Assembly: GCF_030253575.1 (NCBI RefSeq)
Contig: NC_080559.1
Span: 28,050,501-28,114,500, forward strand
Direction of reading: 5' to 3'
DNA: 64,000 nucleotides
Origin: Rhododendron vialii
Taxonomy: Eukaryota; Streptophyta; Magnoliopsida; Ericales; Ericaceae
Numbering within the stretch: the stretch's first letter is position 1; the number at the start of each line of letters is the position of its first letter. A program made the position numbers and the translations under genes. Shown in pieces: positions 11,366-22,550 of the stretch. The notes beneath the pieces are model-generated. The model was given only the letters and a program-made list of their open reading frames with translations. It made no database searches and was not told where the DNA came from.

Positions 11366-14031
11366 TGTAACGCCCCGACTTTTCGGAAGCAATATAAAAT
11401 AAAATCTTAAGAAAATTTGCTAAATAAATATAATTTTTCAAAATAAAGTTTAGCTATTACAGTCACAAGATAAATTTGCTGATTCAAAATACATTAACTT
11501 CAGAGCTGACTCTAGGCTTGATACAAATTCGAAGCATACTAGATCTTCGTTCTTGATATTCTTTCCGTGTTGAACTGCACCATCTTTGAATCATCTCCAT
11601 TGAATCCTGTGCCCACTGGCAAATTGATCGCCGAAGTAAACGATTTGCCAGGATACAGACGTATCCGTGAGTGATAAATCACCCAGTAGAATAATCCAAC
11701 CCAACCATCCCTCTTACTTTACAATTAGCAGGTAACAAGATAATATTGAATCGAAGAAGCCAAACAAATATTCTCCACATAAGCCAGTTCATTACTATCC
11801 ATAACCTAATGTGAAATCTAAGATCTCTCCGCGAGATCTTTCCTCCCCAACCGCTAGCTATGCCCTGTCCCATGAGCTCATTTTCTTTTGTTGTCGCGGA
11901 TTGCACTTCAGTTATGTACCTAGCGTGTATCCCTCTCATTACAACAAAAGAAAGCTTATCATGCCCGAATCATAACTAGGGTTCGCTTATCTTATATACC
12001 ACTTCACAATCATTACTGGGCTTACTTTGCCAGTATCAATACATCATTCATCATTGGGCTTACTTTGCCAATCATCATTCATCAATCAACACTGGGCTTA
12101 CTTTGCCAGTTTCAAACCATCACATTCAACTCATCACATCTCAAAATCCTGCCTGCAGGCATTCTAAAGCAAACAAAACTTTCCAATTCATCCATTACCT
12201 AGCATCGTCTAAATGAACTCTATTCGCATACCACCCCATGTCTCTAGGGTCCATTCTAACATTCAAATCAAGTAATAGTGCAATATACAATTAAAACGAA
12301 TAATAATTAAAACAACCTTCAAGCAAAATAATCACACAACCTTTTATGAATGGGCCGTTGCCCTTAATTTTGTATGATCACAATGAAAATAATAAAGTAA
12401 GATGTTTAAAAGAAATTAAAAGGAAAATTTTCTGGGCTCTTATTAATTAATTCTAAGATAATAGATTAATTAAAAACTAATTAAATACATTAATTAGATA
12501 AAAATATTAGAATATTTATCATGACCTTAATAAGAGTCCTAAAGGTCCTATGCAACCAGTTGAGTGTCGAAAGTTGGGTTTGGAGGGTCACGAAATTTAT
12601 TTAAATAAAGACGTTAAATAAAGTGACCAAAAGTGAAGTAAATAGATAATAAATAATTTACAATTTAAAATATGTTGCGGTTAACAAAATTTCATCTTCA
12701 GAATGTAGAGAGTCTAAATAAAATTATTTGGGCATTTATAATAAGGTTTATAAGGTCGTAAAGAATTTTTGATTGAAAACGCTATAGAAATAACAATAAA
12801 TAGTAAATTAAATAAAAAATATATTAATTTAACAAGATATCATCTTTGAGATGCAAGGAGTCTAGGAAAAATTAGTTTGGGTGTTAAAACGTTGTTTGGA
12901 AGGTCGCAAAGATTTTTTGTTAGTAAACTTGATAGATAACTAATAAATAATTCAATAAATAGATAATTAAATAAAAAAAATATGATCTTAACAAGTTATG
13001 ATCTTTCAGGTGAGAAAAGTCTAGGAAAAATAGTTCGGAGGTCAAAAATAATGTTCGGAAGGTCGAAAAGTCGTTTTGAAACATTTAAAAACAACTAAAT
13101 CTACCAGATAAATTAAACTGATATAATTAATACGTTTTATACTAAGTTGATATTACATTGTAAGAAAATAATATCAGATCAGTAGTTTTTCATAATACTA
13201 ATATCAGACGGTTTGTAAAATAAATATCAGAAAGGTCATCTTCTTTGCAAATAATTACAAATAGAGTATCGAGATCAAAAGTAATATCAAATTGATGAAT
13301 ACGGCAGAAAACGCGCAGTAAACTATATTTTTTTCGTTCGGGATCTAGGGTTAAGCATATAAACACTTAATATACTTAAAGAAGAGGTTGGAATAGATTA
13401 TAATACCTTGAATTGAATCGAATTGATTTTGAACCGAAACTTAGAATTTGGAGAAGACAACTTCGGGTTCTTTGATCAAGGGAACTTGGGACCGAATTGG
13501 ACGACGTTTGGTGATGCTAGGAGTAGTAGGAAGAGATTGGAATGGTCGGATTGAGTTTCGGTTGGGTCTTGGTACGAAATCCACTTTTCTCTCTCTTTTT
13601 TTTCTCTCTCTAAAACTCCATTGATTGAAGCTTGGGTTTCTCTGATTTTTCTCTCTCTTTTGGACTGGTAGGGCGTGGGGAATATTGTGGTGTAAATTTC
13701 GTGGGTCAATGAGGTGGGGTATTTAAAGGAGAATTTTGGTGGAAGAGGATAAAAGTAAATTTAATTGGGTTGGGTTCATGGGATTTGGAATGGACGAATT
13801 TGGCTTGATTTAAAGGTTATGGAGGAAGTAGAGACTGAGTGGGAGACGGAGAGACGGAAGGAGTTTGTATTTGTGCATGCAAGTAATTTATGTGTAGGAA
13901 AATTTTAAAAAGAATACATGTATATATTACATGCATAATTGTATTTAAAAAAAAGAATTGCATTAAAGAAAATAACTCTAATAATATTATATTTAGGAAA
14001 AAAAATTGGGTCAAAAATCCGGGTCGTTACA
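11366..14031. mobile_element. Solo LTR, probably Ty3/gypsy chromovirus (Tekay/Del type)
   Basis: The 2,666-bp segment begins TGTAACGCCCCG and ends CGGGTCGTTACA, with the TG...CA ends of an LTR. It is flanked by the 5-bp direct repeat AATGA (11361-11365 and 14032-14036). No second LTR, primer-binding site or internal coding region lies next to it, so it is a solo LTR left by recombination between two LTRs. Long LTRs starting TGTAAC and ending GTTACA are known in Tekay/Del chromoviruses, so the family call is from ends and length only. Inside are three copies of GGGCTTACTTTGCCA-type repeats (about 12018-12110) and three diverged copies of a repeat of about 160 bp (about 12690-13080). Age cannot be estimated without a partner LTR; the intact target duplication suggests it is not very old. 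Confidence 0.75.
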
Positions 14032-14036
14032 AATGA

Positions 14037-14770
14037 TGTATTATGAAAGAATGAACTATCTCATAAAATTGAAAATAAATACTTAAAAATAAAAATTTTA
14101 GTGGAACAGAGCTGGTACAATCGTACACCTTGCGAACCCAAATTAGGTCACAAAGATCCTGACAGAGACAGAAAACCGCTAGATTGGTAGTCGTCATTGT
14201 CTATTAGGTGATCGGTCACTACCTATGTTCATTACTTGTAACCTTGTCCTTTGGCAATTTCGATTTTTTATTACATGTATAGACCAACTTGAACGCAACT
14301 TGACTAAATCTGGAGCCATGAAGTTAGTTATTGGGCAAACTCACTAATGGCCCCAAGGTTAGGAATATTTGGCCTCTGTGTAATTTGAACATACGACCTC
14401 ATTGGCAAATTCGATTGAGAGTATGTCTTTGTTTCAAGACACATTGGCGGAGCCTTCAAAATAGTGTTCACTCCCGCTCTCAATTCTGAGGTCCCACTTG
14501 CACTCTTCAATCTTCGCTCTTCCGAATTTTAATAAGTTTGGATGTGTTTCAGAAACGCTTTCACTCTCGCGCTTACGCACGCGACTTATGATGGAGTTAC
14601 ACAGTGGGGGCTGGGAGGGATCATGGCCCCACCGACCATTTTTTGCCAATTACACCTTTATACATGCATACAAAGTTGATTTGTACTCTCCCTCCCTCCT
14701 TAGATTAAAGTTATATTTTTTAAAATTCATAAATGCTAACAATAGAAAGCGCATGGAACTTGCAAGCTGG
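14037..14770. other. Intergenic stretch, nothing recognised
   Basis: No gene, RNA or clear repeat is seen between the solo LTR and the tRNA-like array. Confidence 0.4.
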
Positions 14771-15049
14771 CCCGGTTAGTTGAGTGCTTAGCTAAGTTCA
14801 TGTATGCCCGGTTAGTTGAGCGCCTAGCTAAGTTCATGTATGTTCAATGGTTCAACTCCCGGTTAGTTAAGTGCTTAGCTAGTTGAGTGCTTAGCTAAGT
14901 TCATGTATGCCCGGTTAGTTGAGTGCTTAGCTAAGTTCATGTATGTTCCATGGTTCAATGCTTAGCTAAGTTCATGTATGTTCCATGGTTCAACTCCCGG
15001 TTAGTTGAGTGCTTAACTAAGTTCATGTATGTTCAATGATTCAACTCTT
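14771..15049 (+). repeat. Tandem array of a tRNA-like (SINE-head-like) unit
   Basis: Six copies of the phrase GCTTAGCTAAGTTCATGTATG (with small changes) occur in about 280 bp. Four or more are preceded by CCCGGTTAGTTGAGTGCTTA. Several are followed by GTTC[AC]ATGGTTCAACTC. The order resembles a pol III A box (TTAGTTGAGTGC) followed by a B box (GGTTCAACTCC), as in the tRNA-derived head of a SINE. Unit length alternates between about 36 and about 60-66 bp, so short and long forms have been amplified together. No poly-A or body sequence of a full SINE is seen. Confidence 0.7.
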
Positions 15050-16234
15050 GCTCATCGCCAACCTACTCACTCTCATGCATTGCATGAATCTCTTACCTTT
15101 TATCAAAGAAGAAAAAAACAAGAATTATATACTTATTTTGTAGTTTATTATGAATCTGAGATCTTTTCTTATACTAGGTTGTGTGCGATAAGCTAATCCT
15201 TAGCACATGAAATGGTTTCCCCAGATTTTTGCTACTTTGTTTCTTTTGCCTTTCTCCTTCCTCTGTTCTGATTTGGCTTTAGCAAAAACAACAAAAGAAA
15301 AGGTGATCATTCATTGTTTAGACAATCTCAGTAATGCATGCTTCACGGACCTGATAGAAAAATATATATTCACTCTCACAGGTGTCCTACAGGTATGAGT
15401 GGATAAACCTATAGATGCCAGGCCACTGTTTGTTTCTACTGTTTTCCTTCACTTTCTTGCAGCTTCTTGTTCACCAAACAATCATAAAGTTGGTAACGGA
15501 AACACAGTTCTGGTTAGGTACGATAACCATTCAAATCAAGCAGCCCGCAAATACAGAACGATTCGTGCAATTTCCGAAACTAAAACAGTAACACTAAAAA
15601 GTTGTTCTGAGAACCGCAGCAAACGATGTGATAGAATGGTGCATAGTAGAAAACAACTGGTAATATTAGAGAAACTTGGGATACAAAAAAATAATCACGC
15701 ATGTTCTCACACCAAATATCCAGGCAACAACATTCTATCTTCCCAAATGATACATATTTCTTCACATGGCTTACATCTCCACCCCATTGGGGGCATTTCC
15801 ATGTTGTTAAGTCCTCCTAACGCTCCATCCTCGTGTACAGAAATTAATAACCAAAAGTCAATTCACTACTGCCATTCTAAAACTCCCAAAAATAACACAC
15901 GAAAACTTGACAAAATAAATCAGTTAGCTTAGGGAATACCTATAAAAGGTCATCATAGACACCAGAAAGCAAAAGCAATGTCAATGACTTATAACAACAC
16001 TGAAAGAAAAAAATCACCATATGTACAACAACAATACGGACATAAAACCTCGCCAGCCGGTTAAGCCTCCGCCACGGCCAGCCGCTCATAAGGAGGATAT
16101 ACTTAACACAAAACCTACTGCTACATCCACTCGACCAAAGTTTTATTCCTGTTCCTTTGCACATAATTTACTAAAATCACTCCAAGCTAAAAAGGGTAAA
16201 TTAGCTGGCTGAAAAACACCTGGGGGTGCATGAG
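15050..16234. other. Intergenic stretch, F-box gene 3' side
   Basis: A 177-codon frame at 15399-15932 on the plus strand has no recognisable domain and poor codon bias. The last few hundred bases before 16235 are probably the 3' UTR of the F-box gene on the minus strand. Confidence 0.4.
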
Positions 16235-18164
16235 TTAAAGCGCAAGCGATCTTACCTCATCTGTTTTCCACAACCCTTCTTCATACTTGTACCACCTCAT
16301 CAGCCCTTCATCACTTCTAGCTCTCTGGCACATAACACACGAGTTATCCATGCAAGTCAAAAATTCGCGCAACCTAGAAGCCTTCTCCAGAATAGACTCG
16401 TCGATTTCCTTGAGCACTTTTTTTGGTGCAGGAGACGGAGGGACTTCGATAAGGAGACAGTGAGATATATTTAGCACTTCTAAATTCGGTAACTCATCCA
16501 AGATAATGATGAGGGCATCTTTCAATATGGTTGAGCAACGGAGGCTTAGAACCTTTAAGGTCGGGAGACATGCAACTAATGTGGATGCAAAGGAGGTGTC
16601 ACAAGGGCCCATGATTTTGAGTTCGGAAAAGTTCTTGCAGTTTCTTGAAATCTCTTCCATGAGGTATGGCGGATTTGCTATGCTTGGCATTGTGAGGGAC
16701 TCGAGATCTTCCCACATGCGGATAGCCCTGCATATTCCAGTTTTCTTTATTCGGTTCCAAGCTGGCATTACAAGTCGTTTTAGCCGTGGGCACCTGCAAT
16801 AGGAAAGATAGTCAACCAGTTGTCACTAAATCCTCCTTTTTTCCAAGTCCAGCTAAATAAAAAACTGCGTGATAACCAAATATGAACCATGAGTTATTCT
16901 TGACAAAAAAAGCTTCCCAAACAAGTTATTACTCCTTTCACGTTAAATTTATTGTACTATCTTATTCTGGGGGTGGAAGAAGCAAATCCACTGGTTCATT
17001 GGTTGAAACGTGACCAACACCTTTGGGGTTGTGGATTTGAAACTGGGAGCATCTGCTTTGTACGGTCAAATGCTAGGCTTGTACCTAGTCTACCCCTCAG
17101 CAATCCCCATTAATGAAGAATTGAGGATTTTGGTAAGCTGCTCAACTCGTTCTGTTGATGAATAAATGCTGAGCTAGAACACTAAAGTCGTGCTGAAACG
17201 ACCCCAATGCTAATTGTTGTCATCCCTAGGATGTCATCAAATTTCTGAAATGCAAAAAACAACTGATAGTATGTAAATGTTTCTTTATGCCGGAGAGTAA
17301 GAAAATCCAAGGCATGCTTATGGATAAAAGGAAAAGCTGTGTCGTTCCTACAAAGTTAATTAACCACATAGTAGCAAAGTTAATTAACAGGATATTTTCA
17401 AAGTTGTGCTTATATTGTTTCAACTCTCGGTGATGACCTTCATGATTGTCATCAGATCTTCTCAACGACAGCCTCTTGTATTCCAACTCACCAAAGAGGA
17501 CAGGTTGAAGTCCTTATATGAGTAGCCAATCCAATCCACAATTCATCCCTCCCCTCCCCAACACTAATCCTCTAATTTTTTCGAATTTCCAGTTTGGCAT
17601 GCGAATCAAGCAAGGAGCATCATATTCATTAATGCGGTATCAGCTAAGTATAATCTCAAGCCCAGGAAAGGTAAGAGATATTTTGAACTTAAATAGAAAC
17701 ATGTTCTCCCGTCAGATAATCATATGTGTGTGTACACCATTGACGCCATGGAACAGGAAATAGGGTATATTCACGATACAAGTACGAGTAACCTCTTTGA
17801 CATACCTTTCTGCAGTGTAAGTCAACTGATCATCGCTGACGTACAGATTAAAATGGAAAATTAGCTTTTGTATATTTCCCCTGCTTAGATTCAAAGCGAT
17901 CTTCAACACTTTTGTTAACGTCTTATCAGACCGGCCATCCACATAAACATATGGTTCTAATGGGATTTTGATGAAGTTAGACTTCAACATCGATAAGTCA
18001 AGAGTTCTCCACAGCAGGGGATCACAAGCAGCCAAACGCCATGTGCTACAAACTTGAGCAATACCAGAAGTCAACTCAAATATGTCAAAAGACTGAAATA
18101 TCCTCACCAATATGTCGATATCCATTTCCTCCCATCTTCTCCCAATCGATGCACCTTCTTCCAT
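16235..18164 (-). CDS. F-box/LRR protein (At3g48880-like)
   Basis: Exon 1 is 18164-17806 and exon 2 is 16793-16235. They join at GAAAG/GTATGT and TTGCAG/GTGCCC within an Arg codon, giving 305 residues. Residues about 10-58 are an F-box (WEEMDIDILVRIFQSFD, then VCSTWRLAACDPLLWRTLDL). Leucine-rich repeats follow (CPRLKRLVMP, LESLTMPS, FSELKIMG, LPTLKVLSLRCS, LPNLEVLNISHC). The C-terminal tail is Cys- and Trp-containing and ends WKTDEVRSLAL. F-box/LRR proteins recruit substrates to SCF (SKP1-CUL1) ubiquitin ligases through the repeats; the substrate is unknown. The overall form matches the At3g48880 type as I recall it. The frame is open across the junction and nothing looks broken. Confidence 0.88.
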
Positions 18165-19322
18165 TTAACAAGCTTGACCGAGGAGGCTTGTTGCTTCACA
18201 ATGCCTACATAAACAACAAAGGTAATTAATAGGAGAAGTCCGCAATTCATCACTTGTTCTTGCAACCTTCTTAATTAATCTTACAGAAAAATGAAGCCAT
18301 ACCATCCGTTATTAACACTTATTGGCTTTATATTTGGAATTTAGTTTCTCGTCTTTAACATGCAGAAAACCCATCAATACTTTCTATACACATCAACAGA
18401 CAAATCTCATAACCGTTTCAGGAAAATCGGTCAACCCATTGAAAGTTAACTCCACAAGTGCTCATAAACAAACATCTTAAAAAGAAAAAGAACTTTTAAG
18501 ATAAGCAGCAGAAACACAATATCCGTAAAATTAAAATGTAGCACCAGAAAAACAAAGTTGCAAATACATTGGTTCTCTAAGAATTCTTATTGAGCAGAAA
18601 TTTGCTGGATGGAAATGAGTTCATGCAATATCATGTGTGTTTGCATCCGGACGACAAGCTTTTCTAACTTAATCACGTGACCGTCGTTGACCCGTTACCT
18701 GTGTTATCCCTGCAACTTATACTTTTCTATGATTCTATCAAATAGAAGTTGTAGCTCATAGACAAGTCAAAACAGACCTCCCCAACAAGTTCAACAGATG
18801 ATTTTCAACTCAAAGAACTTTTTAAAGTAGCCAAGCTTCTACAAAGTCAGGTCTGAGTTATCAATAAGAGAGTAAGCTCTCCAAGGTATGGTGTGTTTGG
18901 CTTTGAAGTTGAACTTGTTTTGCAAAAGCAGTTCTCGAAAACAATGTTAAATCCAACGGCAGAGTTGTATAGGGAATCCCCCCCCCCCCCCCCAATTTGG
19001 ACTCTTTTTTTTTTTTTGTTTCACATGCATTTTTTTGTTTTTTACAAGACAAATCTTATTCTACTACTACTAATCTAGGAGAAATGGGATGAGACTGATG
19101 CAAGGAGTATAGGGCGCCCACCAATTGATTGCCAGTCCATTTGCTACATTTGAAGTGAAATAACACTCCCGACAAAAAAATTGATGTGGAATAACACTCT
19201 GTCATTTTAAAATTTTTCTTTTTTAAAACAAAACAGGAAAACACTACATTTTGCGATTTTAATAGTCAGGACTTTTTTTCGTATACTTAATTAAATTCTA
19301 CAATTATTTTTAATATACTTAA
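18165..19322. other. Intergenic stretch, F-box upstream region
   Basis: It contains the presumed promoter of the F-box gene. A run of 16 C at 18978-18993 followed by a T run at about 19007-19018 is the only striking feature. Confidence 0.4.
18978..18993. repeat. Poly-C tract (16 C)
   Basis: An uninterrupted C16 homopolymer, closely followed by a T homopolymer. Confidence 0.9.
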
Positions 19323-19470
19323 AGGGGAGTGATTTTCACACTCCCTTTTTTTATATCCACACTCCCTTCTTTGTTTTTTAGTGTTGAAAGTGAATGTATT
19401 TTTTTTTTTGCTAAAAGACAAAAAAAAAGGGGTGTAGATATAAAAAAGGGGAGTGTGAAAATCAATTCCC
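19323..19470. mobile_element. MITE with TTAA target duplication
   Basis: A 148-bp foldback element. It starts AGGGGAGTGATTTTCACACT and ends GTGTGAAAATCAATTCCC, and the arms pair over most of the length around a centre near 19395. TTAA flanks both sides (19319-19322 and 19471-19474), giving a 3- or 4-bp target duplication as in PIF/Harbinger-like MITEs. Superfamily is inferred from the flank only. Confidence 0.75.
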
Positions 19471-19474
19471 TTAA

Positions 19475-21045
19475 TAAATATTCAAAAGTTCATCTTTGTC
19501 GCATTTCTTTTTCTCCTCTTAGTTTGGCCCCTCCCAGGTACACATCCTGGCTCCGCCACTGGTTAAATCATCCCTTGAATTATAACAATGACCAACAGGA
19601 AAACTAACATACAAAGTTGTGCTTTGCCCGAAGCTCGAGTTTCTCTAATACATTATGGTATAGTTCCTATTCCTAGTAGAACGAATTATTGTTAAATTCC
19701 TAACAACCTAAGTCATTAGAACTTGTGGAGCGAGCAAGAGAGTGCGAGAATGTCCATAAAAATAAACTCGGAGCGAGAGTGCCTTCAAAGTTTATATATG
19801 TTTGTACACATTTTAAAGCTAAACTTCTCGAACATAGAAAAAAGGGAGATTTGGTGTAAGCACAAAAATCCACACACCTAATCCAACCTAAACCCTAGGG
19901 TACCCTATGAAAGTGCCTAAAACTCTAAACTTTATGAAAGTGCCTAAACCATTAAAACCCTACAATAGAAAAGTGCACCCTAAAACCCTATGAAAGTGCC
20001 TAAATCCTAGGGTACTTAGGGTACCCTACCCTATAATAGGAAAATGCACCCTAAAATCCTATGAAAGTGCCTAAACCCTAGGGTACCCTACCCTAGGGAG
20101 TGGAATGGGCCTACTATGAACTTTTTTAAATGGACTTGACACCTTACAAAACTAAGAGGTGGACTTGTGGGCTTATGAAATTCACATAATGGACCTAAGA
20201 CCAATTTTTTTATAGAAATAACACATTAGTATCCCCCATCACTGGAGAGCAAGTTCAGGCCATCACATCATTTCCACAACCCTAGATTGGTAACCAATCA
20301 AACCGCTTAAGTCTTTTACTTCAACTTAAAATCCGGTATCTACTGCCCACCAACACACAATCAGCAGTAGCTTGCAATAAAGGCTACCCATAAACGAGTG
20401 ACATGTTGCCCACTGGGTGATGTGCACGACAGTTGAAAATTTAGTACATGTGGCCATAAATGAATGTATGTGAGGAGATCTAGTATTGAACACGAGAATT
20501 TGACTCCTTCTATTGCCAAATTCACCAATCGCCTACCTTGACCAGTGACTTAGGTGACCAAGCCAACAACCAATCCATCTAAAAGCTTAAATTGTTAGAG
20601 ATAAAAATATGGTAAATCTGTTAGTTATATCCTCAGCGTGTCCTTTTCGTAAGCAAGCCTAACAAATGCAAGTGCTATTTTTGTGTTGAACACTTTACAC
20701 TACGTAGCAGGTGGAACACAGCATCTTGAATCTTCTTGGATATTAAATCAGTTGCAAGAATGTAAACTAAAAAATTTCGGTAACTGAGTCGTGCTATTCG
20801 CCATGGAACTGAAAAACTAAGAAAATGTTAAAGATAAGCAAGAAATGGCTTGAAATGAAGCCAAATTCTTGTCCTTTCAAAGGTTGGATACGATTCATCG
20901 AAAAGCTTAATTAAAAGTCAAGAACCAGCCAGCCTGTTGTCTGATGTGTTTTCTACATAACCCTATGAATGTTATTAAAGTTAAAGATTTTTTTTTTTTT
21001 TTTTATCTTGGTTCACTTGGGACTTGTGAGAACAAAACAAACAAT
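19475..21045. other. Gene-poor stretch with degenerate repeats
   Basis: A TE-like remnant near 19520-19562 contains CCTGGCTCCGCCACTGG, a phrase common in decayed plant transposons. A degenerate tandem repeat lies at 19885-20100. No gene is seen. Confidence 0.4.
19885..20100. repeat. Degenerate minisatellite with CCCTA-rich units
   Basis: Four copies of TATGAAAGTGCCTAAA alternate with CCCTAGGGTACCCTA blocks and AAAACCCTA phrases. The CCCTAAA-like content recalls the plant telomere repeat, but there is no run of exact TTTAGGG units. Confidence 0.65.
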
Positions 21046-21130
21046 CCTTCTTCTTCTTCTTCTTCTTCTTCTTCTTCTTTCTCCTCCTCCTCCTCCTCCT
21101 CCTCCTCCTCCTCTCTCTCTCTCTCTCTCT
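21046..21130. repeat. Compound microsatellite (CTT)n(CCT)n(CT)n
   Basis: About 11 CTT units, then about 10 CCT units, then about 9 CT units, preceded by a T17 run (20988-21004). The apparent poly-Ser frames through it are an artefact of the repeat. Confidence 0.95.
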
Positions 21131-21964
21131 TGGAGAAATCATGAGACAATCTTGAATCTTTGATCTGAGATTTGAGAGAGGGGTTTGCTTGTTATGACTT
21201 ATGTGTCAATTGTACTATGACTTATGTGTCAATTGTACCCAAAAAAAGGACAAGAAAAATAAAAGAAAGTCCTAACCTAAGGATAAATAATCTGATTTCC
21301 AATTCTGAAGGCAAAATCAAAATTCAGATTAAAAAAAAAAGGCAAAATCAAAATTCTTCAAATCCCAGAAGAGATCTACAAATTTCAATTGCCATGCTAC
21401 ACATATGTGAAATTGACAATTAAATTACTCATGGAACCTACAATCCAAAACCCACAAACAAAACTCCACGCATCAAGATTTCCCTTTCAACAATCTCAAT
21501 TATCTCTAACCAGAGCGTCCCCGATTCAGATCTGCCCCGATCAAGCCTTCATTTTGCCAAGGCATAAACAGATAGAGAAACAACCAACATGTTTAAACAT
21601 GCCTGCAAAATTACATGCGTAGAGAGAGAGAGAGTGAGACCTGGAGCATGATTTTCTTATTTTCTTGCTTGCTGTTAGCAGATCTTTGCCTGTCTGTGTC
21701 GTAATCGGTTGAATCTTTTTTCTTTTTATTATGGGGGTTGGAGTAGTAACTGGAGATGGGGAGGAGAGGGAATCAGATTCTTCCAAGTATGAAATGACTG
21801 AAAAGACCCTGGCCGTTTTAACGAACTACCTGGTAAACCATGCAAACCCTTGACCCTAGGCTTCTGGACAAGCCTGCCCCCACCGATCAGTACACGTGGC
21901 ACTGACTTACCATTGGTTCACCGTCAAGTAGGTAGAACTTGTGGCAGAGGGGGAAAACAATGAG
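21131..21964. other. Intergenic stretch, nothing recognised
   Basis: Short overlapping frames only (for example 21541-21786 minus), with a short GA repeat near 21620. No domain or RNA signature is visible. Confidence 0.35.
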
Positions 21965-22182
21965 TCGGTTTTGTTCAGTTCAACGTTTAGTTTTAGTTTT
22001 GTTTTCAATTATTACTTTATTTTTTTTTTCAATTATTATTTTATTTTTTTAATTATTATTTTCTCATCTCTCTCTATCTCTCTCCATTCATTACCCTTAT
22101 CTTCAATCATTACTCTATTTCTCTCTCCACCCACTACCAAAACTAAACTAAACTAAACTAAACTCTCAACCAAACACAACCG
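21965..22182. mobile_element. MITE copy 1 of a recurrent family
   Basis: The terminal sequences CGGTTTTGTTCAGTTCAACG and the complement of CTCTCAACCAAACACAACCG form imperfect inverted repeats, with a TTTAGTTTTAGTTTTG-like subterminal part. The interior is CT-rich (CTCATCTCTCTCTATCTC). The element at 57524-57734 is its reverse complement with mismatches, so it is a dispersed element and not simple low-complexity DNA. Confidence 0.7.
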
Positions 22183-22204
22183 TACCTAACCCCATTTTAC
22201 CCTT

Positions 22205-22415
22205 TTAATGTCTTGTTTTGATGCAATTTTGAAAAAGATAAAATTCAATTCAAAAAATACTCATTACTCATACTCTTTTCAAGTATTATTCTCATTTCTC
22301 TCTTTATCTATCTTCACTCATTATTCATATCTTCAATTATTATCATAATTTCTCTCTTCACTCATTACCTAAAAAATAAACTCAAAAATTTTCAAAACAC
22401 CATCCAAACAAAGCA
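22205..22415. mobile_element. Diverged copy of the same MITE family
   Basis: The interior (CTCATTTCTCTCTTTATC, then CACTCATTACC) aligns with that of the copy at 21965-22182 in the same orientation. The ends are less clear: the right end reads CACCATCCAAACAAAGC. The two copies are almost adjacent. Confidence 0.55.
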
Positions 22416-22418
22416 TTA

Positions 22419-22550
22419 GAAAGTTTACGCCATCACTCTGTATCACCACTCTCCCAACCGCTCTTGATTTCACAGTCCAAAAATTCTCTGAAGGGTGAAA
22501 TTAAGAGCGGTCGGGGAAGCGGTGAAACAGAGCGGTGGAGGTAGACTTTC
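22419..22550. mobile_element. MITE-like hairpin element
   Basis: About 132 bp with arms of about 52 bp. GAAAGTTTACGCCATCACTC pairs with GAGCGGTGGAGGTAGACTTTC, and CCGCTCTTGATTTCA pairs with TGAAATTAAGAGCGG. It abuts the preceding MITE, so this is a nested or clustered insertion site. Confidence 0.65.

Noticed and set aside
11679-11939. 86-codon minus-strand frame inside the solo LTR
   Set aside because: It has no domain and lies within LTR sequence, which does not code.
14771-15049. CRISPR-like regular repeat
   Set aside because: Unit lengths vary, spacers are not unique, and the DNA is plant nuclear; the units look tRNA/SINE-like.
15399-15932. 177-codon plus-strand frame near the F-box gene end
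   Set aside because: It has no recognisable domain, poor codon bias, and lies in the gene's 3' flank.
20944-21163. Poly-Ser and poly-Leu/Pro frames
   Set aside because: They are translations of the CTT/CCT/CT microsatellite.
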